A stretch of 64,000 bases of DNA from Cupriavidus yeoncheonensis (GTDB taxonomy: Bacteria; Pseudomonadota; Gammaproteobacteria; Burkholderiales; Burkholderiaceae), in assembly GCF_905397275.1 (NCBI RefSeq), contig NZ_CAJPUY010000015.1, positions 107,799-171,798 of the forward strand. Direction: 5' to 3'. The translations under genes were made by a program, and so were the position numbers. The notes under the pieces are model-generated. The model had not been told where the DNA came from. It made no database searches and was given only the letters and a program-made list of their open reading frames with translations. The first letter of the stretch is position 1. Every line of letters starts with the position of its first letter. This document shows, piece after piece, positions 10,207 to 19,730 of this stretch.

Positions 10207-10850
10207 GACGATGCGCCCCTGCGCCGGCCCAGTTGCAGCACGGCCGGATGGACATGGACCCCGCTGCGGGCGAGCGAATCGAGATTCACGCGGAACGACA
10301 CCTGGCTTTCGCGGATGTTCAGGCAGAACATGCTGCCGACCTCACACTCGAAGTCCTCTTCGCTGATCACCAGCACAGGCCGGCCCGTCAGTTCCGCGGC
10401 AAGGCGCTGGCGCCGGACGTCGGTCATGGCGCCAAGATAGAGCGCATCGCACTGGCTCGCGAGCGCGTCCGCCATGACATCGACCTCGCGCGTGCGCACC
10501 TGTCGGCCGTTGCTCAGTGTACCGCCCTCGAGCAGGCGCGCCGGATACCGGCTGGTGTTGTCCACGCACAGGCGAATCGACTCTCGCTCCGCCGGCCAGC
10601 GCGCATAGCCGAGCAGGCTGAAGACTACCCGCGCCACCATGTCGACGCGTTGCGGGGCCGGCTGCGCGGTGACGCCCGGAGGCAGCACGGCGGGCACGAT
10701 GGCAAGCACGGCGGCCGCCAGCAGGCGCAGGCAGTAGCGGAAGGAGGTTCGGTTCCGCCTGGAGCGGATTCTGGCTGGGGCGCGAGCCATGAGGTGGGCG
10801 GAGTGTGCGTAGGGCCTGGTCGGGTTGTCTTGGGCTGCTCCCGGCAGCAC
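10203..10850 (-). CDS. yfiR: YfiR-family periplasmic repressor (DUF4154)
   Basis: 215 residues from the ATG at 10850; a second ATG at 10790 (MARAPARIRS) gives a more usual signal-peptide length and may be the real start. A hydrophobic segment ending AQPA is the probable signal sequence. The mature part contains VFSLLGYARWP, RLCVDNTS and a cysteine pair in ECEVGSMFC, matching the disulfide-bonded DUF4154/YfiR fold. It holds YfiN inactive in the periplasm and is released by redox or envelope stress through YfiB. It is first in the yfiR-yfiN-yfiB operon, with a 4-bp overlap. Confidence 0.85.
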   Translation of the reverse strand: MLPGAAQDNPTRPYAHSAHLMARAPARIRSRRNRTSFRYCLRLLAAAVLAIVPAVLPPGVTAQPAPQRVDMVARVVFSLLGYARWPAERESIRLCVDNTSRYPARLLEGGTLSNGRQVRTREVDVMADALASQCDALYLGAMTDVRRQRLAAELTGRPVLVISEEDFECEVGSMFCLNIRESQVSFRVNLDSLARSGVHVHPAVLQLGRRRGASS

Positions 10851-11143
10851 GTGCGTGCATTCCGTGAGCAGGGCGCAGTGCAGGCGGTGTGGCGAAATAT
10901 TGTCCCGCTGGCAGCAGGGCGGTCAAGGCATGCACCGGCTGCCTGGCGCCATGCCGCGGCTGCGTTCTGGTTGTGATCCGGCCGGGGCGCACGATGGGGG
11001 CGGTTCCCGGCATTGTCAGAGGCGGTTATCGGCAGGATCGCAGCAATCCTGAATCTTGCGGTCCCCCGCGGCATCCTGTGCGCTGGAATGCGCGCGGCGC
11101 ATAGAATGCAGGCTTGGCGCGCAGCGCTCGTTCCCGCACAGCA

Positions 11144-11608
11144 ATGATGACCTTCCTGCCGATTCTCCTGTTCCTGCATGTCATGGCCGCCGTCGTCTGG
11201 GTGGGCGGCATGTTCTTCGCCTACCTTTGCCTGCGCCCGGTCGCGGGACAGGTGCTGGACCCGCCGTCGCGCTTGCGCCTCTGGCGCGGGGTCTTCGAGC
11301 GCTTCTTCCGCTGGGTCTGGGTGGCACTGGTACTGATCCTGCTCAGCGGCGGGGCCATGATGGCCCGCGTCGGCATGGCCTCCGCACCGCCGAACTGGCA
11401 CCTGATGGCGGGCATCGGCGTGGTGATGGCCGCGATTTTCCTCTTCGTCTTCTTCGGGCCCTATCCGGTCTTGCGTCGCGCCGTGGATGCCGGCGAATGG
11501 CCAATTGCCGGCGCCGCGCTCAACCGGATCCGGCAGGCGGTTGGCATCAATCTGGCGTTGGGCCTGCTCAATGTCGCGGTAGCCACGCTTGGACGCATGG
11601 CCGGCTGA
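11144..11608 (+). CDS. CopD-like membrane protein
   Basis: 154 residues with four hydrophobic helices, beginning MMTFLPILLFLHVMAAVVWVGGM. The first-helix histidine and WVGG motif, and the last-helix region, resemble the CopD/DUF2269 family of four-helix membrane proteins. Some relatives take part in copper import; others are of unknown role, and no copper genes lie nearby. The start is one of two adjacent ATGs (11144 or 11147); an upstream TTG at 11114 is less likely. It stands alone between the yfi operon and a small unknown gene. Confidence 0.65.
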   Translation: MMTFLPILLFLHVMAAVVWVGGMFFAYLCLRPVAGQVLDPPSRLRLWRGVFERFFRWVWVALVLILLSGGAMMARVGMASAPPNWHLMAGIGVVMAAIFLFVFFGPYPVLRRAVDAGEWPIAGAALNRIRQAVGINLALGLLNVAVATLGRMAG

Positions 11609-11689
11609 TGGGCTGAGTCGTGACGGGTTCGGGGAACTGTCGCCATGCTGTGCTAGTCTTTCCAGACACGCATTGCGAGGAGGTGGATC

Positions 11690-11893
11690 ATGGCGAGTGA
11701 GTCCCGTTCCGGCCTGAAGGCTTTCGTGCAGACCGCGCCCCAGGCGGGCCGCTATGTCTGGATCATTTCACTGGTCGATTTCAATGCCCAGCAGATCCGG
11801 CGCACCATTGTCTCCGACGATACGTTCACCACGTCGGATGCAGCGCGCGTGGCTGGCGATGCCGAACTGAAGGCCATGGCCGCGGACCACTAG
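11690..11893 (+). CDS. Small hypothetical protein
   Basis: 67 residues, soluble, with no recognisable domain. The middle VWIISLVDFNAQQIRRTIVSD looks like a short beta-rich segment and the C-terminus is alanine-rich and helical. A strong ribosome-binding site (GAGGAGGTGG) precedes the ATG, which supports real translation. I do not recognise the family. Confidence 0.55.
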   Translation: MASESRSGLKAFVQTAPQAGRYVWIISLVDFNAQQIRRTIVSDDTFTTSDAARVAGDAELKAMAADH

Positions 11894-12005
11894 CCTACCG
11901 CGCCGTTGTGCCGAAGCACAGCGGCCATCCCTGGATACCCTTTCTTACAGCAGCGGTGCTCCTGTCGGCGTTAGACTTGGGGCACATTTACAAGAAAGGG
12001 TTTCC

Positions 12006-12407
12006 ATGACGAATCGTTCCCGCGTCCTGCCGCGTGCGGTCCTGCTTGCGGCCTTCATTTGCGGCGGTCTTGCCGCAGTTCATCCGGCGCAGGCCCAGGT
12101 CTCGGTCAACATTGCCATTGGCGTGCCGCCGCCGGCGCCCATTTACGAGGCCGTGCCTGCGCCGCGCCCCGGTTATGTCTGGGCGCCGGGCTACTGGGAC
12201 TGGGACGATCACCACCACAAGCATGCGTGGAAGCAGGGTCGCTGGGAGCGCGAACGCGCCGGCTACGTTTATGAGTCTCCGCGCTGGGTCCAGTCACGCG
12301 ATGGCTGGGTGCTGGTGCCTGGCCGCTGGGACGATCATGGCGGCAAGGGGAAGGGCCCCAAGGGGTATCACTGCCCTCCGGGCCACGCCAAGAAAGGCGA
12401 ATGCTGA
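12006..12407 (+). CDS. YXWGXW-repeat-like secreted protein
   Basis: 133 residues with a clean signal peptide (about 1-30, ending AQAQ). The mature part has aromatic repeats of the YXWGXW type, such as YVWAPGYWDWD, WKQGRWERERAGY and WVLVPGRWDD. It has a histidine-rich patch and a Gly/Lys-rich tail with two cysteines. Proteins of this type are small periplasmic or surface proteins of unknown function, common in Burkholderiales. An AAGAAAGG ribosome-binding site precedes the ATG. The histidines could bind metal, but nothing else in the sequence shows it. Confidence 0.75.
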   Translation: MTNRSRVLPRAVLLAAFICGGLAAVHPAQAQVSVNIAIGVPPPAPIYEAVPAPRPGYVWAPGYWDWDDHHHKHAWKQGRWERERAGYVYESPRWVQSRDGWVLVPGRWDDHGGKGKGPKGYHCPPGHAKKGEC

Positions 12408-12546
12408 AGCCATGCCGAAGGGTGGCCTGATGCCGCGTGCCGCACGGTGACACCCGTGCGGCATGCCATGCTACGATCCCCGCGGCGGTAGTGCGAAGCG
12501 CCTGCGGGCCATCTGGCCCGCCTGCAGCGAGACGGAGAGACGGACC

Positions 12547-12765
12547 ATGGCAAAGCATGTTTTCACGCGTGCTCAGTATCTCGACATCCTCAATGACAGC
12601 TTGCGCAACCATCCGGGCTGGCGGCCCGGCATGGCCTTCGTGTTCCTGCCGCCAGGCGCCGATGCAAGCCAGGCCACGGCCGTCGGATGCACGGGCCCGC
12701 TCGAGGCCATTCCGGTGTATGCGGAAATCCAGCGCGTGGCGGCGGACCTCATCGAGGTGAGGTAA
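12547..12765 (+). CDS. Small hypothetical protein
   Basis: 72 residues, soluble. It begins MAKHVFTRAQYLDILNDSL and has a glycine/proline-rich centre. There is no known motif. The ATG at 12547 follows a GACGGAGAGAC ribosome-binding region; the frame is open upstream, but the extension is low in plausibility. Real gene status is probable but not certain. Confidence 0.5.
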   Translation: MAKHVFTRAQYLDILNDSLRNHPGWRPGMAFVFLPPGADASQATAVGCTGPLEAIPVYAEIQRVAADLIEVR

Positions 12766-12815
12766 GCGTTCCGGCGCAACGCGGGCGGCAGCCCTGGCCG
12801 CGTTGCGCCCGAGCC

Positions 12816-13208
12816 TTACTCTTCGTCGTCCTCGTCTTCCTCGTCTCCGAGGAATTCGCGGCGCAACATCCAGTTGGCGATCGCCTCGTCGCAGATTTTC
12901 TTGAACTTCTGGCGATCCGGCATCTTGTCGAACATCGAGAAGTTGACCAGCGCCATGCCGGCATCGGTGATGTAGAACATGCGGCGCGGGTCGTCAGGGT
13001 GGACGATGCGTCCGTCGATGCCGCCTTCGTCACTGTCGGCGGGCATGTCTTCGAGCTCGACCACGCGGCAGGTGAAGCGCGGGGTGCGCGTATGGGTCAG
13101 GTACTCGAATTCGTCGTGCAGCACCTCTCCGCCCCGGCCGGCGGCGATGGCGAAGCCCCAGATGAAGCGCGGCATTGGCAGGTCGGACAGGTCTTCAATT
13201 TCGTCCAT
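12816..13208 (-). CDS. Hypothetical acidic protein
   Basis: 130 residues, strongly acidic, ending in the run GDEEDEDDEE. It is soluble with no signal peptide. Segments such as FIWGFAIAAGRGGEVLHDEFEYLTH and RMFYITDAGMALVNFSMFDKM suggest a compact alpha/beta domain. A GGAGAA ribosome-binding site precedes the ATG. I do not recognise the family. It converges with the 72-residue gene. Confidence 0.6.
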   Translation of the reverse strand: MDEIEDLSDLPMPRFIWGFAIAAGRGGEVLHDEFEYLTHTRTPRFTCRVVELEDMPADSDEGGIDGRIVHPDDPRRMFYITDAGMALVNFSMFDKMPDRQKFKKICDEAIANWMLRREFLGDEEDEDDEE

Positions 13209-13286
13209 GGTGTTCTCCGTATTGCAATGGCCCGCATTATCCCCCGGATTGCGGTTGCCTCAAATGGTGGGCGATGACAGGCCGCG

Positions 13287-13658
13287 CTATCGCATGGCGC
13301 GGCAGCCGCCCAGCATGGGCGGATTGCTGTCCGTCTGCATCAGGTCGCGCAATGTGCCCTCGTCGCCCTTGGTCCACCATTCGTAGCGTCCGCCCACATA
13401 GCGCGCGCCGGAACCGCTGACCACGCTCACGGCCAGCACGGGCTTGCCCTCCAGCCGCAGGATGGCCGCCTGGTTGTCGGTGCTGTTGAAGTAGCGCACG
13501 GTCAGCGGCTTGTCGCCGTCGCACTGGTACCGCACGGTGCGGACCTCGGGAAAGCGCACGCTGTCGATGCCCGGAGCGCCGGCAGCGTATGCGCCGGCGC
13601 TGGCGCATATGGCCAGCAGCAGGATGGGGAGGGCGAACGGCTTCGGGCGGTGGATCAT
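13287..13658 (-). CDS. MliC-type lysozyme inhibitor
   Basis: 123 residues. A signal peptide (about 1-25, ending AYAAG) is followed by the MliC/PliC domain. Its hallmarks are visible: VRYQCDGDKPLTVRYFN near the start, the inhibitory-loop-like SGSGARYVGGRYEWWTKGDE, and a C-terminal cysteine (GGCRAMR) to pair with the YQC cysteine. Such proteins protect peptidoglycan from c-type lysozymes in the periplasm. There is no lipobox, so a soluble periplasmic (PliC-like) form is likely. It lies 45 bp downstream of glpD on the same strand and may be co-transcribed. Confidence 0.75.
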   Translation of the reverse strand: MIHRPKPFALPILLLAICASAGAYAAGAPGIDSVRFPEVRTVRYQCDGDKPLTVRYFNSTDNQAAILRLEGKPVLAVSVVSGSGARYVGGRYEWWTKGDEGTLRDLMQTDSNPPMLGGCRAMR

Positions 13659-13703
13659 GTCGGTAGTCCTGTCAGTAGCGGAGCATTGGTGGCAGCGGCC
13701 GGC

Positions 13704-15308
<1,605 letters not shown>

Positions 15309-15351
15309 GACGCGTTCGGGTAGTGGTGGGGAGGCTGGGATGGCGCGGCAA

Positions 15352-16899
15352 TCAGGAGGTCGCGGCGCCAGCGGCTGCGTCGTCTTCGCGTGCCCAGTCG
15401 CGGGCGCGTGCCACGGCGCGGTGCCAGCGGGCCAGCCGGTGCGCGCGCTCGTCACTGGACAGGTTCGGCTCGAAACGTTGCTGAACCTGCCATTGCCTGG
15501 CGATCTGCCCCACATCGCTCCAGTATCCGGTGGCCAGCCCGGCCAGGTAGGCGGCGCCCAGTGCCGTGGTTTCCGTGATGCGCGGACGGACGACGGTCGT
15601 GCCGAGCAGGTCGGCCTGCATCTGCATCAGCAGGTCGCTGCGCGAGGCGCCGCCGTCCACGCGCAGTTCGGCCAGCGAGATGCCCGCATCCTTCTGCATG
15701 GCGTCGAGCACGTCCACGCTCTGCAGCGCGATCGATTCCAGTGCGGCGCGTGCAATCTGCGCGCGGCCGGTGCCGCGCGTCATGCCGACCAGCGTGCCGC
15801 GCGCGAACGCATCCCAGTGGGGCGCGCCCAGGCCGGCAAAGGCCGGCACCAGCACCACGCCGCCGGTATCGTCGCACTGGCGCGCCAGTGGCTCCACCTC
15901 GGGCGCGCTCTCGATGATCTTCAGGCCGTCGCGCAGCCACTGGATGGTGGCGCCACCCATGAAGACGCCGCCTTCCAGGCAGTATTGCGTCTGGCCGCCG
16001 ATCTGCCAGCCGATCGTGGTGAGCAGCCGGTTGCGCGACACCACCGGCTGATCGCCGGTGTTCATCAGCAGGAAGCAGCCCGTGCCATAGGTGTTCTTGG
16101 CCATGCCCGGCGAGAGGCAGGCCTGGCCGAAGGTGGCCGCCTGCTGGTCGCCCGCGATGCCGGCAATGGGCACCTCCAGGCCGAACAGGCGCGGCGCCGT
16201 GCGGGCCACCTCGCCGCTGGATGGCACCACCTCGGGCAACACCTTGCGCGGGATGTCGAGCAGCGCCAGCAGTGCGTCGTCCCATTGGAAGGTGTGGATG
16301 TTGAACAGCATCGTGCGCGACGCGTTTGACACGTCGGTCACGTGGCGCGCGCCGTCGGTGAGCTGCCAGATCAGCCAGCTGTCCACGGTGCCGAAGGCCA
16401 GTTCGCCGCGCTGCGCACGTTCGCGTGCGCCGGGGATGTTGTCGAGCATCCAGCGCAGCTTGGTGCCGGAGAAGTAGGCGTCGACGACCAGCCCGGTCTT
16501 CTCGCGGATCATCTCGTCATGGCCGGCCGCCTGCAGCGCCTCGCACATCGGCGCCGTGCGGCGGTCCTGCCAGACCAGCGCGCGGCCCACGGGTTCGCCG
16601 GTCTTGCGGTCCCACAGCAGCGTGGTCTCGCGCTGGTTGGTGATGCCGACTGCGCGCAGCTGCGAAGCCGAGATGCCCGAGCTGTTCAGGACCTCATGCG
16701 CGACCGCGAGCTGCGACTGCCAGATTTCGTACGGGTCGTGTTCGACGTGACCGGGATGTGGGTAATATTGGCGGAATTCGCGCTGGGCAAGCCTTACCAC
16801 ATTGCCGCTGTGATCGAACAGGATGGCACGCGAACTGCTGGTGCCCTGGTCGAGCGCCAGTACGAACTGCTGCCCGGCCTGCGTGGTCTGCTGGTTCAT
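15352..16899 (-). CDS. glpK: Glycerol kinase
   Basis: 515 residues of the FGGY kinase family. The N-terminal phosphate loop is ALDQGTSSSRAILFD, with QREF downstream, and a C-terminal ATP-binding TALGAAYLAGLATGYW. It phosphorylates glycerol to glycerol-3-phosphate with ATP. It is first in a glpK-glpD operon. No glycerol facilitator (glpF) gene is next to it. Its 5' end lies 47 bp from the divergent Nudix gene, and no GlpR-like palindrome is evident in that short spacer. Confidence 0.95.
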   Translation of the reverse strand: MNQQTTQAGQQFVLALDQGTSSSRAILFDHSGNVVRLAQREFRQYYPHPGHVEHDPYEIWQSQLAVAHEVLNSSGISASQLRAVGITNQRETTLLWDRKTGEPVGRALVWQDRRTAPMCEALQAAGHDEMIREKTGLVVDAYFSGTKLRWMLDNIPGARERAQRGELAFGTVDSWLIWQLTDGARHVTDVSNASRTMLFNIHTFQWDDALLALLDIPRKVLPEVVPSSGEVARTAPRLFGLEVPIAGIAGDQQAATFGQACLSPGMAKNTYGTGCFLLMNTGDQPVVSRNRLLTTIGWQIGGQTQYCLEGGVFMGGATIQWLRDGLKIIESAPEVEPLARQCDDTGGVVLVPAFAGLGAPHWDAFARGTLVGMTRGTGRAQIARAALESIALQSVDVLDAMQKDAGISLAELRVDGGASRSDLLMQMQADLLGTTVVRPRITETTALGAAYLAGLATGYWSDVGQIARQWQVQQRFEPNLSSDERAHRLARWHRAVARARDWAREDDAAAGAATS

Positions 16900-16946
16900 G
16901 CCTTTTGTCCCTGAAGTCCCTGAAAAACCTCAAATTGCGTCTTCCG

Positions 16947-17789
16947 ATGCCTACCGACACCCTTGCCGCCATCGAAGCATCCATTGCCGCGCGCAGCCCG
17001 TTCGACCGCGCCACCAAGCTGCGCCTGATGGTGTCGGGGCAGCAGGTCGGCTGGCTGCCGCGCGCCCATGCCGACATCCTGCGCGGCATGGGCTGCGTGC
17101 TGGGGCCGGAGGAGGACACGCCGTCCGGCCCCGGCGTCGACCTGTTGCCGGGCCGTGGCGACTTCGCGGTACGCAGCGCCGCGCTGGAAGCGCTGGCCAG
17201 GCAGCTTGCCGATGCCGGCCATGTGCGTGGCTGGCGCAACGAGCTGTTCGCGGTGACGCCGGCACTCGACGCCCCCGCACTGGCCGTGGTGGAGCGCGCG
17301 GCGGCGCGCTTCCTTGGCCTGCTCACGTTCGCCTCGCACATGAACGGCGTGATCCGGGGCGAACCGGCCTTCTGGATCTCGCGGCGCAGCCAGACCAAGG
17401 CGGTCGACCCCGGCATGTGGGACAACCTGGTGGCCGGCGGCATGCCCCACGGCAGCGACCCCCTGGCCACGCTGGTGCGCGAATGCGAGGAAGAATCGGG
17501 CATCCCGGCCTCGCTGGCCCGTGGCGTGCAGGCCCACGGCCGCATCGAAGTGCTGCGCGAGATTCCGGAAGGCGTGCAGTGGGAGCACGTCTATGCCTAT
17601 GACCTGGAACTGCCCGCCGACTTCATTCCGCGCAACCAGGACGGCGAGGTGGCCGAACACCGCCGCATCGGTCACGCCGCATTGCTTGCTATCATGTCGG
17701 CCGGCACCATGACGGTCGATGCGACACTGGTGACGCTGGATGCCCTCCGCCGGCGCGGCTGGCTGGCAGCCGCGGGCGATTCCGCCTGA
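16947..17789 (+). CDS. Nudix hydrolase with DUF4743 N-terminal domain
   Basis: 280 residues. The N-terminal half (about 1-125) is the DUF4743 domain and the C-terminal half is a Nudix domain. The Nudix box reads GGMPHGSDPLATLVRECEEE followed by SGI, matching GX5EX7REUXEEXGU except that the first Glu is Ser. The REXXEE metal-binding core is intact. Relatives include eukaryotic Nudix 20/24-type enzymes linked to damaged thiamine diphosphate; that link is from family knowledge. The start follows directly after glpK on the opposite strand, and purU is 69 bp downstream. Confidence 0.8.
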   Translation: MPTDTLAAIEASIAARSPFDRATKLRLMVSGQQVGWLPRAHADILRGMGCVLGPEEDTPSGPGVDLLPGRGDFAVRSAALEALARQLADAGHVRGWRNELFAVTPALDAPALAVVERAAARFLGLLTFASHMNGVIRGEPAFWISRRSQTKAVDPGMWDNLVAGGMPHGSDPLATLVRECEEESGIPASLARGVQAHGRIEVLREIPEGVQWEHVYAYDLELPADFIPRNQDGEVAEHRRIGHAALLAIMSAGTMTVDATLVTLDALRRRGWLAAAGDSA

Positions 17790-17858
17790 CGCCGGGCCCC
17801 GGGCCCCGCCTGCGCCCTCGCGGCCATGTGCCGCACGCACCCGACAGAACAATTCACG

Positions 17859-18725
17859 ATGAGCAACACCGGATTCATTCTTACTCTTTCGTGCCCGGAC
17901 CAGCCGGGCATCGTCCATTCCGTATCGGGCCTGCTGTTCCAGAACGGCTGCAATATCGTCGATTCCGACCAGTACGGCGATGAATTCACCGGCCGCTTCT
18001 TCATGCGCGTGCATTTCACCCCGCCGGCCGGCGGCCCTGGCCTGGACACGCTGAAGGCGGCATTCGCGCCGGTGGGCGACCAGTTCGGCATGCAGTGGGA
18101 GCTGAACGACGCCGCGGCCAAGCCGCGCGTGATGATCATGGTGTCGAAGATCGGCCACTGCCTGAACGACCTGCTGTTCCGCGCCAAGGTGGGCGGGCTG
18201 CCGGTCGAGATCGCGGCGATCGTGTCCAATCACCGCGACTTCTACCAGCTGGCCGCGTCCTACGACGTGCCGTTCTTCCACCTGCCGCTGATGAACGCAT
18301 CGGCCGAGCAGAAAGCCGCGCAGGAAGGCCGCGTGTTTGAAGTGGTGCGCGACCAGAACATCGACCTGGTGGTGCTGGCGCGCTACATGCAGGTGCTGTC
18401 CGACGACCTGTGCCGCAAGCTGGCCGGCCGTGCCATCAATATCCACCACTCGTTCCTGCCGAGCTTCAAGGGCGCCAAGCCGTATTACCAGGCCCATGAC
18501 CGCGGCGTGAAGCTGATCGGCGCGACCGCGCACTACGTGACGGCCGACCTCGACGAAGGCCCGATCATCGAGCAGGAAATCGCGCGCGTGGACCACAGCA
18601 TGGATCCGGAGCAACTGACGTCCGTCGGCCGCGACGTGGAATGCGTGGCGCTCGCGCGCGCGGTCAAGTGGCACGCCGAACACCGCATCCTGCTGAACGG
18701 CCACAAGACCGTCGTCTTCAAGTAA
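17859..18725 (+). CDS. purU: Formyltetrahydrofolate deformylase
   Basis: 288 residues. The N-terminal ACT domain (about 5-85) contains LSCPDQPGIVHSVSGLL. The C-terminal formyltransferase-fold domain carries HHSFLPSFKGAKPYYQA and GATAHYVTADLDEGPIIEQ with the conserved His and Asp. It hydrolyses 10-formyl-THF to formate and THF, balancing one-carbon pools. The ATG at 17859 is preferred over an upstream one at 17826 because MSNTGFILTLSCPDQ is the typical N-terminus. It is probably co-transcribed with the Nudix gene. Confidence 0.93.
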   Translation: MSNTGFILTLSCPDQPGIVHSVSGLLFQNGCNIVDSDQYGDEFTGRFFMRVHFTPPAGGPGLDTLKAAFAPVGDQFGMQWELNDAAAKPRVMIMVSKIGHCLNDLLFRAKVGGLPVEIAAIVSNHRDFYQLAASYDVPFFHLPLMNASAEQKAAQEGRVFEVVRDQNIDLVVLARYMQVLSDDLCRKLAGRAINIHHSFLPSFKGAKPYYQAHDRGVKLIGATAHYVTADLDEGPIIEQEIARVDHSMDPEQLTSVGRDVECVALARAVKWHAEHRILLNGHKTVVFK

Positions 18726-18801
18726 ATCCCGCAGCTTGCCGCCGGCGCGCATCGCGCCGGCCGGCCGGCGGACACGGTCGCGCGCCGCCCTGGCGGCTGC
18801 T

Positions 18802-19572
18802 TCAGTCCTGGTCCGCCACCACACAGTTCACTCCGCTGTCCGCGACGATCTGCCCGAACGGGGCCGCCAGCGGCTGGTCGGTGAACAGCCTGTCCACCTG
18901 CGACAGGTGAGCCAGTTCCACCATGGCCTGGCGGTGGAACTTGCTGGCGTCCGCAGCCAGCCACACTTCGCGCGCCTGCTCCATGATGGTCCGCGCCACC
19001 TTGACCTCGCGGAAATCGTAGTCGCGCAACGTGCCGTCGGCCTCGATCCCGGAGATGCCGATCAGCCCGATGTCCACCTTGAACTGGCGGATGAACTCCA
19101 CCGTGGCTTCGCCGACGATGCCGCGGTCGCGTGAACGCAGCACGCCGCCGGCCACGATGACTTCGCAGTCGGGGTTGTCGGCCAGGATGCCGGCCACGTT
19201 CAGGTTGTTGGTGATCACGCGCAGGCCGCGATGATGCATCAGCGCGCGCGCAATCTCTTCGACCGTGGTGCCGATGTTCAGGATCAGCGAGCAGCCCTCG
19301 GGCACCGCCTTGGCCACCGCACGCGCGATGCGTACCTTGCCTTCGGCGTTAAGTACCTGCCGTTGCCGGTAGCCGATGTTCTCCGTGGTCGATCCCTCGA
19401 CCCGCACCCCGCCGTGGAAGCGTGCCAGCATGCCGCTTTCCGCCAGCAGGTTGACGTCGCGCCGCACGGTCTGCAGCGTCACGCCGAACTTGCGTGCAAG
19501 CGCGTCGATCGAGGCAAAGCCCTGGCTGCGGACTTCATCGAGCAGGGCGGTCTGGCGCGGATTGAGGGTCAT
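18802..19572 (-). CDS. glpR: DeoR-family regulator of glycerol-3-phosphate genes
   Basis: 256 residues. The N-terminal DeoR helix-turn-helix (about 1-57) contains IDALARKFGVTLQTVRRDVNLL. The sugar-phosphate-sensing domain follows, with the typical NIGTTVEEIARAL and GGVLRSRDRGIVGEAT. It most likely represses the glp genes and is released by glycerol-3-phosphate. It is transcribed divergently from the ABC importer genes; an inverted-repeat operator lies between them at 19631-19658. Position and family support GlpR over other DeoR members. Confidence 0.88.
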   Translation of the reverse strand: MTLNPRQTALLDEVRSQGFASIDALARKFGVTLQTVRRDVNLLAESGMLARFHGGVRVEGSTTENIGYRQRQVLNAEGKVRIARAVAKAVPEGCSLILNIGTTVEEIARALMHHRGLRVITNNLNVAGILADNPDCEVIVAGGVLRSRDRGIVGEATVEFIRQFKVDIGLIGISGIEADGTLRDYDFREVKVARTIMEQAREVWLAADASKFHRQAMVELAHLSQVDRLFTDQPLAAPFGQIVADSGVNCVVADQD

Positions 19573-19630
19573 GCCGGGGATTCTAGTTCAAACACAAACG
19601 AAAACAAATGATGCGCTGCACTATTGTTTT

Positions 19631-19658
19631 ATGTTCGTTAATTTACTAAAACGAGCAT
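19631..19658. promoter_or_regulatory. Candidate GlpR operator
   Basis: ATGTTCGTT at 19631-19639 and AACGAGCAT at 19650-19658 form an inverted repeat with 8 of 9 positions matching. Each arm resembles the half-site of the E. coli GlpR operator (ATGTTCG). It lies between the divergent glpR and glpS starts. A further CG-centred element (ACGAAAACAAAT) lies nearby at about 19599-19610. Confidence 0.7.
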
Positions 19659-19730
19659 AAAGCCAATTACTGTACGCGTGAGGCGCGCCAATTCCTATGA
19701 TGTAAGGGGCATTTCGAACAGGGAGATCGG

